This document shows, piece by piece, positions 1-8,041 of a DNA stretch of 37,077 nucleotides. Within the stretch, counting starts at the first letter, position 1. Each line of letters begins with the position of its first letter. The position numbers and the translations under genes were made by a program. Source of the stretch: JAWPMV01 sp038527215. Its GTDB lineage: Bacteria; Bacteroidota; Bacteroidia; J057. A model generated the notes under the pieces. That model ran no database searches. It saw nothing but the letters and a program-made list of their open reading frames with translations, and was not told the DNA's origin. The stretch is taken from the NCBI GenBank assembly GCA_038527215.1, contig JBCBGC010000080.1, positions 1 to 37,077 on the forward strand. The letters are read 5' to 3'.

Positions 1-441
1 TCGCTAACGCTCAAAGCCTTTCCGGGGTGACATATTTGTGGGTAGTTGGGATTTCAAGCAGTGGTTTGATGAAATCTTGGCTTGCTCAAAATTCGGGATG
101 ACCCATGTTTTGGATGAAGGCGTATGAGGATCAAACTGCCGCTTTCCTCGCGACCAACAGCTGATTGGCCACGACCAACTCGTCCCGAAGAATCGTATGG
201 GGAGCCCCCGGATAAGTCTTTTCGCTAACGCTCAAAGCCTTTCCGGGGTGACATATTTGTGGGTAGTTGGGATTTCAAGCAGTGGTTTGATGAAATCTCG
301 GCTTGCTCAAAATTCGGGATGACCCATGTTTTGGATGAAGGCGTATGAGGATCAAACCGCTGCTTTCCTGGCAACCAACAGCTGATTGGCCACGACCAAC
401 TCGTCCCGCAGGATGGTGTGAGGAGCTCCAGGATAGATTTT
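1..441. repeat. Tandem duplication, period 221 bp
   Basis: Positions 1-130 and 222-351 are the same non-coding sequence with a single difference that I can find. The repeat continues into the 3' end of the esterase gene (352 onward) and its partial copy (131 onward), where identity falls to roughly 85%. Copy 1 stops matching the esterase at about 205-221 and runs into a second copy of the flank. The non-coding part contains CTTTCCGGGGTGACA, which is shared with the repeats at 12.5, 12.7 and 13.2 kb, so it belongs to a dispersed intergenic family. The window begins inside the duplication, so more copies may lie upstream. Confidence 0.9.
131..221 (-). pseudogene. Duplicated 3' fragment of the esterase gene
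   Basis: Read on the minus strand, this fragment encodes about 29 residues ending in LLVARKAAV and a TGA stop, the same C-terminus as the intact esterase at 352-990 except for one Thr/Ile difference. In 131-205 the base differences from the intact gene are all synonymous, so the fragment diverged while it was part of a working gene. Its 5' side fuses at about 201-218 with the dispersed repeat, whose GGAG-CCCCGGATAAG resembles the codons for that part of the esterase. It has no start codon or catalytic core and is a remnant. Confidence 0.75.
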
Positions 442-990
442 TTCCGTTACTTCGGCTCCCAACCCTGTTAAAATCCGCGTGGTATCCTTGACCCGATGCA
501 AAGGAATATGGGCATCCACATCACTGCACCCCAGGAAGACTGGCATGCCCTCGAAATTTCCCTGGTAGAGATCTTCCCGCAGTTCAGGGCCGATCACGCC
601 CCCGCTGAACAGGAAGGCCCCGCCAAAGCCTTCTGCATGCTGGGCCAGAAACTCGCTGGTCAGACAGGCTCCCTGGGAGAATCCCGCAAAATAGATATCC
701 CGTTTGCTGATTCCGGCCGCCTCAAGGTCCTGCACGATCTCCTGGATCAGTTCCAGAGCCGTGGAAAGCCCCGGTTCGTTGGCTTCGCGGGGGGCTATGA
801 AGCTATTGGGATACCAGGTGTAGGAATGAGCCTGGGGCGCGACCAGGGCAAAGTTTTCCACTGCCAGGTGATCTCCCAGTTTCAGGATGCTTTCAGCCGT
901 AGCGCCTCGACCATGAATGAACATCATGGCTTTGCTGGCTTCGGCCAGGGGCTTTCCAGCCCATCTTAGGTCTTTATGATGGCGATGCAT
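352..990 (-). CDS. mhqD: MhqD-like phospholipase/carboxylesterase family hydrolase
   Basis: A 212-residue alpha/beta hydrolase of the phospholipase/carboxylesterase family (Abhydrolase_2). Visible are the oxyanion loop HGRG (about 26-29), the nucleophile elbow G-F-S-Q-G with Ser105, an acidic residue in the CSDVD segment (Asp157 or Asp159), and the catalytic His191 in GAPH. There is no signal peptide, so it should be cytoplasmic. It is the last gene of a leftward operon and its start overlaps the end of the upstream VOC gene by 17 bp, which suggests translational coupling. In Bacillus subtilis the homologous pair MhqO/MhqD protects against quinones and hydroquinones; the same pairing here is the basis for the name. 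The true substrate is unknown. The 3' end is duplicated at the window start. Confidence 0.85.
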   Translation of the reverse strand: MHRHHKDLRWAGKPLAEASKAMMFIHGRGATAESILKLGDHLAVENFALVAPQAHSYTWYPNSFIAPREANEPGLSTALELIQEIVQDLEAAGISKRDIYFAGFSQGACLTSEFLAQHAEGFGGAFLFSGGVIGPELREDLYQGNFEGMPVFLGCSDVDAHIPLHRVKDTTRILTGLGAEVTEKIYPGAPHTILRDELVVANQLLVARKAAV

Positions 991-1966
991 AGGTTTCCGG
1001 ATGTAATTCGATAGGTGTCAACAACTGCTCAATATAATCCCGGCGGTGTTCTTGCCAGGGCGGGAGCTTGAGAGATTCTCCCAAATGCTCCACCGGTTCG
1101 TCGTATAGAAAGCCAGGAGGTGTGGTGGCTACTTCGAACAATACGCCACCCGGTTCCCGAAAGTAAATCGAGTGGAAGTACTGTCGGTCCAGGACCTGGG
1201 TGGGGAAATAACCCGCAGTATGCAAGCGCTCCTGCAGAGCCACCTGGGATTCGTCGCTAGGCGTATCGAAAGCGATATGATGTACGGTCCCGCTTCCTCC
1301 CCTGCCAACCTGGCTTTGGGTACCCCAAACGATGTCCACATACTGGCCGGGCTGCCCCTCTCCGGGTGCATAACGCCTTCTGGGACCTGCTTCCTGGATA
1401 AAGTTATATTCCAGATGATTGGCCATGAGGGCTTCGGTATGCTCATAGGTATTTTCCCACAGTTCCACTCCGAAGAATCCGCGTATGGCATGCTCCAAAG
1501 GGATTTGACCATAAGAAAAAGGCGCACGCTCATCGCGATCATTGGCCACTAACTCCAGGCCTAAGCCATCCCAATCCTCAAAATAAACCACGGCCTCTCC
1601 CCATCTTTCCTGAGGCGGTTTATGGTTGACCTTAAAATGTGCAAAGCGCTTGAGCCAATAGTCCAGGGACGCAGCCGGAACCGAAAAGCTGGTGGTGGCT
1701 GCCTGTCCGAGACCATGCTTGCCGGGTTGAATATTGTGAAAGGGGAAAAAGGTCAAAATGCTGCCTGGATTTCCGCTTTCGTCTCCGTAGTACAAATGAT
1801 ACACATCTGGTGCGTCAAAATTTACCGTCTTTTTGACCAGGCGCAGGCCTAGTATGCCTACGTAAAAGTCCACGTTTTTCTGAGGGCTGGAAGCCATGGC
1901 GGTAACATGGTGCAGCCCGTTTATGCTGGATTGTTGCATTATCTTAGCTTTTTTGGTGCTATTCAT
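974..1966 (-). CDS. VOC-family ring-cleaving dioxygenase, second paralogue
   Basis: A 330-residue two-domain vicinal-oxygen-chelate protein of the MhqO/ring-cleaving dioxygenase type. The family's metal-binding pattern is visible: GLHHVT near residue 17 (His19/20), VHHIAF in the second half, and LFEVAT near the C-terminus, which supplies the Glu ligand. The F-H-S-I-Y-F motif precedes the last ligand, as in the paralogue directly upstream. The ATG at 1966 overlaps the stop codon of that paralogue by 8 bp; an internal ATG at 1939 would remove nine non-conserved residues and is an alternative start. It probably opens quinone or catechol-like rings, or binds such compounds, with Fe(II). This is inferred from the family; the exact substrate cannot be read from sequence. 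Confidence 0.88.
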   Translation of the reverse strand: MNSTKKAKIMQQSSINGLHHVTAMASSPQKNVDFYVGILGLRLVKKTVNFDAPDVYHLYYGDESGNPGSILTFFPFHNIQPGKHGLGQAATTSFSVPAASLDYWLKRFAHFKVNHKPPQERWGEAVVYFEDWDGLGLELVANDRDERAPFSYGQIPLEHAIRGFFGVELWENTYEHTEALMANHLEYNFIQEAGPRRRYAPGEGQPGQYVDIVWGTQSQVGRGGSGTVHHIAFDTPSDESQVALQERLHTAGYFPTQVLDRQYFHSIYFREPGGVLFEVATTPPGFLYDEPVEHLGESLKLPPWQEHRRDYIEQLLTPIELHPETYASPS

Positions 1967-2903
1967 TAATGGTAGGCAGGATCCGCTCGATCTCTGCCCG
2001 TTTGGGCTCTTCCCAGGCGGGGAGTTTCAGTTCCCGCCCTAATTCTTCCAGGCTTTCGTCCACCTGAAAACCCGGTGGAATGGTGGCCACTTCAAAAAGT
2101 ACGCCCCCTGGAATCCGAAAGTAGATAGAGTGAAAGTACTTACGGTCTTTGATATCCGTAACTCGAAAGCCCAATTCTAACAGCCGGGTCCGAAGTGCCA
2201 ATTGGTTAGGGTCATTTTCGATTTGCCAGGCAATGTGGTGCACCGTGCCCAAGCCATTTTTGCCTCGGGGCGTCTCGGGGTCTTCCCGAATGTCCAGAAA
2301 ATTCCCGGCTCCCCCACCGTTGACGGCCCACCGGGACAGGCTGCCTTCGGAACCGATCTTTTCAAAGCCCATCACCTCGTTCAAAAATTCGAAGGTAGCG
2401 GCAGGCTCGGCAATGGATAGGGTAGCGGAGAAAAAGCCCCGAATGGCGTGCTCAGCTCCCACGCTTCCTCCTGCCCAGGGCCGGCGGCTGTCTTCATCGC
2501 TGCCGATCAGGGCCAACGCCAATCCGGAAGGATCTTCGAAGTACAGTCCTTCATACCCAAAGACCGTTTTTTGTGCTGCTGTAACTCCGGCTTCTTCTAG
2601 CCTTTTTGTCCAAAAATCCAAAGACCCGGAAGGGATAGAGAAAGTGGTAATCGCGACCTGTCCACTGCCTTTCTCGCCCCATCTTACACCCTGATCCTTA
2701 TAGGGAAAGGTGGTCATGATAGTCCCTGGCTCCCCGGCCTCATTTCCATAATAAAAATGGTAGACCTGATGGTTGTCAAAGTTGACGGTTTTTTTGACCA
2801 GGCGAAGGCTCAGCAAACGGGTGTAGAAGTCGAAGTCTTCCTGCGCATCGTTGACCGTGGCGGTAACGTGGTGTATGCCTTTGATAAATTTCGTGGTATC
2901 CAT
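1959..2903 (-). CDS. mhqO: VOC-family ring-cleaving dioxygenase, first paralogue (MhqO-like)
   Basis: A 314-residue VOC protein, first gene of the leftward operon and clearly paralogous to its neighbour: both share H-H-V-T-A near the N-terminus, R-L-V-K-K-T-V-N-F, H-A-I-R-G-F-F, and a C-terminal F-H-S-I-Y-F-R followed by G-G-V-L-F-E-V-A-T. Metal ligands are expected at His11/12, the VHHIAW histidine and the LFEVAT glutamate. Length matches MhqO-type proteins. The tandem paralogues plus an MhqD-like esterase point to detoxification of electrophilic aromatics rather than growth on them, because no other catabolic genes are present. An AraC-family gene lies 129 bp upstream on the same strand and may regulate the operon; no operator was recognised. 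Confidence 0.88.
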   Translation of the reverse strand: MDTTKFIKGIHHVTATVNDAQEDFDFYTRLLSLRLVKKTVNFDNHQVYHFYYGNEAGEPGTIMTTFPYKDQGVRWGEKGSGQVAITTFSIPSGSLDFWTKRLEEAGVTAAQKTVFGYEGLYFEDPSGLALALIGSDEDSRRPWAGGSVGAEHAIRGFFSATLSIAEPAATFEFLNEVMGFEKIGSEGSLSRWAVNGGGAGNFLDIREDPETPRGKNGLGTVHHIAWQIENDPNQLALRTRLLELGFRVTDIKDRKYFHSIYFRIPGGVLFEVATIPPGFQVDESLEELGRELKLPAWEEPKRAEIERILPTINE

Positions 2904-3032
2904 AACGATTGCTTGTTAAAAAACCAGTCTTGCTAGGCTTGAAGTGAACGAACGATACAAAGATCAGGCATTCCTTCGCCCAAGTCGATGGTCAAAGCGA
3001 GGATTTAGGGGTAAAAATGAAAACAAAAGGCC

Positions 3033-3899
3033 CTAGGCAGTCTGCAGCGCTTGTTGCCGAAAGGCGGAGAAGGTCTGGCCCTGGGCTTTTTTAAAGAGCT
3101 TGCTGAAGTGGGATGCATCTTCAAAACCCAGGTGAAAAGCGATTTGTTTGAGGGAATAGTCTGAGTAAAGGGCTAGCCTTTTGGCTTCCAGCATGACGCG
3201 GTTCTGGATGTAATCTTTGGCGGTGTGTCCGGTCTCTCCTTTGACAATTTCGTTGAGGTAGACGCTGGTGAGGTTGAGCCGCTCGGCATAGGCTTTGACC
3301 TGATGAAGTTGGGTGAAATGGGTGGATAGTTCGGCTTTGAACTGCCGCATGATTTCGGCCTGACGGGAAATCTTTTGGGGGGCATCATGTCTGAGGTGAT
3401 GCTTTACGCGTTGGCAGCGCAGCAGGATGAGCCGGAGCCAGGTGCCGACGGTCGCCTCCCAATGCCAGGCTTGGGCTTCATATTCCTGCCGGATGGTTTG
3501 GCCCCAACTCGCCACTTCCTGAAAAGCCTGGGCATCCAAGGGTAAAGGTGGCGTTTCGTCGCAATTAAAAAAGAGGTCCAACTCATTGAACTGGGCCATA
3601 GGTAGGCAGTACTGCTGGAGAAAATCTTCCGTGAAAAGGAGGACCTGACCCCGAGGGCTGGGAGCCGTTAGCCCTACGTGATGGACTTGTTCGGGGCTGA
3701 GGAAAAATACCGTCCTGGGATGGAGCGGATAGGTTCGGAAATCAATATGATGGGTACCTTCAGCCTGTTCCACGAGTAAAACCGCATAGTAATCGTGCCG
3801 ATGAGGTTTTTCCTGATGGGAAGGCTGTTTCGCTTCGATTTCCTCCATGCGAGCATAGCGAAAAGCTTGCCCTAGTTTTTCTATGCGGATGGCTTCCAT
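3033..3899 (-). CDS. AraC-family transcriptional regulator
   Basis: A 288-residue regulator with an N-terminal cupin-like AraC-binding half (residues about 10-110, with HRHDYY and a hydrophobic beta pattern) and a C-terminal double helix-turn-helix (about 190-285), including AERLNLTSVYLNEIVK and IAFHLGFEDASHFSKLFKK, the classic AraC signature. It is transcribed in the same direction as the VOC/esterase operon, whose first start codon is 129 bp beyond its stop. The simplest model is a local activator that senses an aromatic or other small ligand. It is not divergent from its presumed target, so the link rests on proximity. Upstream, an 86-bp gap separates it from the histidine kinase gene. Confidence 0.92.
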   Translation of the reverse strand: MEAIRIEKLGQAFRYARMEEIEAKQPSHQEKPHRHDYYAVLLVEQAEGTHHIDFRTYPLHPRTVFFLSPEQVHHVGLTAPSPRGQVLLFTEDFLQQYCLPMAQFNELDLFFNCDETPPLPLDAQAFQEVASWGQTIRQEYEAQAWHWEATVGTWLRLILLRCQRVKHHLRHDAPQKISRQAEIMRQFKAELSTHFTQLHQVKAYAERLNLTSVYLNEIVKGETGHTAKDYIQNRVMLEAKRLALYSDYSLKQIAFHLGFEDASHFSKLFKKAQGQTFSAFRQQALQTA

Positions 3900-3985
3900 G
3901 CTCAGGTAAGTTCTGCTTTTTTTATCAGCTGCACAACCTGAAGAGAAGGGAAAAAGAAAGAAATAAAGGGAGCAAAAAAGCTGGC

Positions 3986-6049
3986 TTACCCAAGGCGGAA
4001 ATGCTTAGGCAAAACGATCACAGCCTCTGTGCCGTGGCCTTCCATGCTGTCGATCTCGATGGTCCCATGGTGCTGCTCGATGATGCCCAGGCTGATGGAA
4101 AGGCCCAAACCGGTACCTTCTCCAATGCTTTTGGTGGTGTAGAAAGGTTCGAAGATTTTATGACGGTCTGCCGCAGGAAATCCCTTGCCCGTATCCTGAA
4201 TCCGAATTTCGACTGCTTCGCCCAGGTCTTTGGTAGAAATCCGAATCCATCCCCCTTTCGGCATAGCCTGAATGGCATTGGTGAGCAGGTTCATGAAAAC
4301 CTGATTGAGTTTTCCTGGATAGCCCTCAATTTGGGGAATGTCAGCAAAGTCGTGGATGACATCTATACCTTGCAGCTGGTTCTTGAGCAGGGAAAGGGTG
4401 GATTCAATGCCAGCCTGTAAGTCAAAGGTTTTGGGCTGCCCTTCATCGACCCGGGCAAAGGTTCTCAGTCCCTTGACAATTTCCGTGGTACGGCTGGCGC
4501 CCTCTTCAATGCCTTCCAACAGGGCCTGGATTTCTTCTTTTACATAGTCCAGTTCCATTTCCTGCTTCAATTGCTCTACTTCAGAAAAGCTATTCTCCAA
4601 CCGCTGCTGGCTGATTTTTTCCTCATAGGCTTGCAGGATGGACAGCAGTTGACTGATGTCCTCTTTTAAGGGATCAATATTGCCGGAAATGAAATTGACC
4701 GGATTGTTGATTTCATGGGCGATTCCTGCGGTCAACTGGCCCAAAGAGGCCATTTTTTCCGCCGTCACCAACTGCGTCTGGGTGGAGATCAACTGCTGGT
4801 GGGTATCTTCCAATTCTTCGTAAGCGTTGGTGAGTTGACGGTGGGAAATTCTTTTTGAAAAAAGGAGGTAAGCAATTAAACCCATCAGCGCAGTAAGCAA
4901 GCTGAGGCTAAGAATGAGGTAGTTGTTTTTCTCCTCTTTCAGCTCGTTCTGGACGGACAATTGCTCGATTTCCTCTCGCATTTTGTCCATCTTTTTTGCC
5001 GCATCCTCCCTTTGTTTTTCCAGGGCATAGATTTGATTCTGATAGCCTCGGGCCTCGGCTATTTTTTGACGTGCGGCCACTTTATTACCGGTTCTCTCCA
5101 ATCTCTCTGCCTCACGAAGGGCTTCTCCTTTCTGCGCTTCCAGGTCCTGGGTTTTGGCAAGGATGGTTGCTTCCATCTTTTCTTCCTGCCCAATGATTTC
5201 TTCCATCTCTGCCAGGAAAGATTCAGTTTCTTCCTGGGTTTGGTCAGCATCTTCCGGCTCTCCGGGAGGGGCACTGGTTTCATCTGGCTTCAACACAATG
5301 GGCGCTTTGCGGCCACTGGCCAGGGCGGCATATTCATCAGCTTGCTGAATACGTCCCAGGGCGGTGAAAGCATCACTGATCCGATAATAGGTCTTGGAGA
5401 TACGAGCGGTATCACTGTTTGCCTGTAGGATAGGAATCATGCGGAGGAAGTAATTGATGGCTTCCTCGTATTCTCCTTTGTTATAGGCGATTTCAGCTTG
5501 TCCTTCCAGGCTGAGCAGGCGGCCTCCGGTTTTGATCTGGCCTACCGCCTCTTTGATCTCTTCATCATTGATCAGGCCTTCTACTGCGTCGACCAGTTTA
5601 AAGCCTTTCTGGCGAATTTCTTCCAGGTGGGTGTTGGCGGTGGTAATGCCTTTGACATATCCAATGTTGGAAGCCATTTCTTCCGCACGCTTGAAGTAGC
5701 CTTTGGCGCGTTGGTTTCGACCTTCTTCCATCCAAGCCTGGCCGATCCAGTTATTGGCATCGACCTCACAGCGCATGATCTTGCCATGATCTTCAGGGGA
5801 AGTCTGGTTTTTGGTGCCGGAAGCAAGTTCCAGCACCTTGGAGGCAGCATTGATGGTTTGGGTTGGGGATTGCGGGAAATAAGCACCTGCCAGCTGATTG
5901 TACAGCTGCAGTTTTTTCAGCCCACTGCTATTGGCAATTTCTTTGCGAATGGCTCCGATATCTCCTTGTGCCCAGGCCCAACCGGACCCTAAACAACAAG
6001 TAAGGATAGATATGCGAAGGAAAATCCGTATGCGTGTCTGCCAGTTCAC
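3986..6049 (-). CDS. TPR-containing sensor histidine kinase
   Basis: A 687-residue membrane sensor kinase. In order: a signal-like N-terminus ending near WAWAQ; TPR-type helical repeats (about 35-250) probably in the periplasm; a charged coiled coil (about 265-370) rich in Glu/Lys/Gln; one transmembrane segment (about 375-398); then the kinase. His445 in AHEINNP is the phosphoacceptor, preceded by MASLGQLTAGI. The N box (NLLTNAIQAM), DTGKGF and TGLGLSIS mark the ATPase domain. The start is GTG at 6049, supported by GGAG five bases upstream and by the signal peptide. No response regulator is adjacent, so its partner must be elsewhere. A periplasmic TPR sensor with a downstream kinase is a common Bacteroidota design. 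Confidence 0.92.
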   Translation of the reverse strand: MNWQTRIRIFLRISILTCCLGSGWAWAQGDIGAIRKEIANSSGLKKLQLYNQLAGAYFPQSPTQTINAASKVLELASGTKNQTSPEDHGKIMRCEVDANNWIGQAWMEEGRNQRAKGYFKRAEEMASNIGYVKGITTANTHLEEIRQKGFKLVDAVEGLINDEEIKEAVGQIKTGGRLLSLEGQAEIAYNKGEYEEAINYFLRMIPILQANSDTARISKTYYRISDAFTALGRIQQADEYAALASGRKAPIVLKPDETSAPPGEPEDADQTQEETESFLAEMEEIIGQEEKMEATILAKTQDLEAQKGEALREAERLERTGNKVAARQKIAEARGYQNQIYALEKQREDAAKKMDKMREEIEQLSVQNELKEEKNNYLILSLSLLTALMGLIAYLLFSKRISHRQLTNAYEELEDTHQQLISTQTQLVTAEKMASLGQLTAGIAHEINNPVNFISGNIDPLKEDISQLLSILQAYEEKISQQRLENSFSEVEQLKQEMELDYVKEEIQALLEGIEEGASRTTEIVKGLRTFARVDEGQPKTFDLQAGIESTLSLLKNQLQGIDVIHDFADIPQIEGYPGKLNQVFMNLLTNAIQAMPKGGWIRISTKDLGEAVEIRIQDTGKGFPAADRHKIFEPFYTTKSIGEGTGLGLSISLGIIEQHHGTIEIDSMEGHGTEAVIVLPKHFRLG

Positions 6050-6160
6050 CTCTTCTCCAGAAATATTGAGTGTTGCGGGTAAGTGCTATAACTCCTTCAA
6101 TTTACGGAAAAATGACCTCTAAGGTGTCGAAGGGTTGCACCTAAACCCTACAAAAAAGCG

Positions 6161-6187
6161 AAAAGGGGCAAGTCGCCCCCTTTTTTT
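6161..6187 (-). terminator. Rho-independent terminator of the class V aminotransferase gene
   Basis: Read leftward, a GGGGGC-GACTT-GCCCC stem flanked by A and T runs is followed by TTTTCGCTTTTTT. It starts three bases past the stop codon of the aminotransferase gene and separates it from the kinase gene downstream on the same strand. Confidence 0.8.
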
Positions 6188-6189
6188 GC

Positions 6190-7701
6190 TTAAATCGTAA
6201 ACCATTGATCCACCATGGCTTGCCGGGAAATCGGCTGTTTCAGATGAATATATTCATTGCTGCGGTTGTCATAGCGGTAATCTTCCCCCCAGGCTGGGTG
6301 GTTCACGGCCACTTCATGAATAGCGGAGAGGATATATTGCAGTTCCTGATTGCTCATGGTGGGATGGATAGACATCCGTATCCAACCTGGCTTTTGGCAA
6401 TTGATGCCTAATTCAATCTGAGAGCGAATCTGGGAGGAGCGTTCCCGACTGATTTCCAGCAGATGGTGCCCATAGGTACCTGCGCAGGAGCATCCTCCTC
6501 GGACCTGTATGCCATAGCGGTCGTTCAGGAGTTTGGCGCCCAGGTTATAATGGAGACCGTCAATGTAGAAGGAAAAAATGCCCAGTCGGTCTTCGATGTT
6601 GTCGGCCAGGATATGTAAGCCCGGTATCTTGCGGAGGGCAGGAAAAATGAGGCCGTTCATTTCCTTTTCCCGCTTTAGGATATTTTTCACCCCCATTTGT
6701 GCTTTGAGCTGCATGGCCAGGGCGGCTTTGATGGTTTGCAGGAATGGGGGCGTGCCGCCATCTTCCCGCACCTCAATGTTTTCAATATAGGCATGCTCTC
6801 CCCAGGGATTGGTCCAGGTAACGGTCCCTCCGCCGGGATGATCCGGAATGCGGTTTTTGTACAAACTGGAATCAAAGACGAGAACCCCTGGTGTGCCCGG
6901 TCCTCCCAGGAATTTGTGGGGCGAAAAGTAGATGGCATCCAGCTTTTCCATGGCATCTTTAGGATGCATATCAATCTCTACATAGGGACCCGCACAAGCA
7001 AAATCCACAAAACAACATCCTCCCTGCTCGTGCATGATCCGGGCAATTTTTCGGTAGCAACTCTGGACCCCGGAAACGTTAGAACCAGCGGTTACGGCTG
7101 CGATCTTGAGAGGACGGTGGCGGTACCTATCCAGAAGCGTCCGGAGATAATCCAGGTCGATCCGACCCTCTTCATCTGGCATGATGCACTCCACATCGGC
7201 CAGGGTTTCCAGCCAGGAGGTGTGGTTGGAATGGTGCTCCATGTGGGTCACAAATACGATGGGTCTTTCTGCCTCCGTCAAACTTAGCCGGGAAGCAATT
7301 TGCTCCGGTGCCTTGAGTCCCAGGATGCGCTGAAACTTGCTGATGGCCCCTGTCATACCCGAGCCAGTCATCACCAGTACGTCCTCCGAACCCGCGTTGA
7401 CATGTTGCTTGATCAGGTGCCGGGCCTGATGATAGGCCTGGGTCATGGCGGTTCCGGTTACGGTGGTTTCGGTATGGGTATTGCCGACGAAAGGCCCTAC
7501 GGCCTCCATCATGCGGCTTTCGATGGGACCATACAGGCGACCGCTGGCGGTCCAATCAGCATAAATGATCGGCTTACGACCGTAAGGGGTCTCAAAAAAT
7601 TGGTTGACACCCAGGATATTTTCGCGGTAGGGGGCGAAATACGTTTCCAATGAGGTTTCGTTAAGCAAGTTGCGAGTGGCTTCTACGGTAATCTTTCCCA
7701 T
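6190..7701 (-). CDS. Class V aminotransferase-fold PLP enzyme (cysteine desulfurase-like)
   Basis: A 503-residue fold-type I PLP enzyme of the class V aminotransferase/cysteine desulfurase superfamily. The PLP lysine is Lys263 in SPHKFLGG. THMEHHSNHTSW and the VDFACAGPYVEID segment (cofactor Asp) are typical. Cys404 and Cys406 in RGGCSCAG sit where SufS-type desulfurases place their active cysteine loop, although the loop sequence differs from SufS. The protein is about 90 residues longer than SufS, with extra length at both ends. No suf or isc genes are nearby, so a housekeeping Fe-S role is unlikely; a desulfurase, selenocysteine lyase or epimerase-like reaction remains possible. It stands alone between a terminator and a divergent desaturase gene. 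Confidence 0.85.
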   Translation of the reverse strand: MGKITVEATRNLLNETSLETYFAPYRENILGVNQFFETPYGRKPIIYADWTASGRLYGPIESRMMEAVGPFVGNTHTETTVTGTAMTQAYHQARHLIKQHVNAGSEDVLVMTGSGMTGAISKFQRILGLKAPEQIASRLSLTEAERPIVFVTHMEHHSNHTSWLETLADVECIMPDEEGRIDLDYLRTLLDRYRHRPLKIAAVTAGSNVSGVQSCYRKIARIMHEQGGCCFVDFACAGPYVEIDMHPKDAMEKLDAIYFSPHKFLGGPGTPGVLVFDSSLYKNRIPDHPGGGTVTWTNPWGEHAYIENIEVREDGGTPPFLQTIKAALAMQLKAQMGVKNILKREKEMNGLIFPALRKIPGLHILADNIEDRLGIFSFYIDGLHYNLGAKLLNDRYGIQVRGGCSCAGTYGHHLLEISRERSSQIRSQIELGINCQKPGWIRMSIHPTMSNQELQYILSAIHEVAVNHPAWGEDYRYDNRSNEYIHLKQPISRQAMVDQWFTI

Positions 7702-8041
7702 GTATCAATGGTTGTGGCTGTGTTGGTTAAGACCACAGTTTCCCATCTTCAATATAATCAATTAATGAAGGCTTTTCGGATAAGACGTGCGAACAAGGGG
7801 ATTTTTCAGGTATAACTGAAAAAATACGGGGCTTATTGGCACGACTACGGAAAAAATACCCATTTCTGCTCCTGCCAGTCTCAAGGAAGGATGCTATTAC
7901 CGGTGATGCCTTTTTTGCCCAGTAAGGAATACCTCTTTTACAAGCCCCGTATTTATACCCTATCCATTCCCCGGTCCATCGCCCATCTTGGAAACAGAAT
8001 AAAAACGAACCTCCATTTGCCACTAACAAGCAAAACGCCCT
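7702..8041. promoter_or_regulatory. Divergent intergenic region with two inverted repeats
   Basis: These 340 bp separate the divergent aminotransferase and desaturase genes and must carry both promoters. Two structures are visible. TTTTTCAG at 7802-7809 and CTGAAAAA at 7816-7823 form a perfect 8-bp palindrome with a 6-bp spacer. A perfect 13-bp inverted pair, AAATACGGGGCTT at 7822-7834 and AAGCCCCGTATTT at 7942-7954, lies 107 bp apart and overlaps the first palindrome by two bases. I see no clear promoter elements. Operators, looping sites or a folded leader are all possible. Confidence 0.45.
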
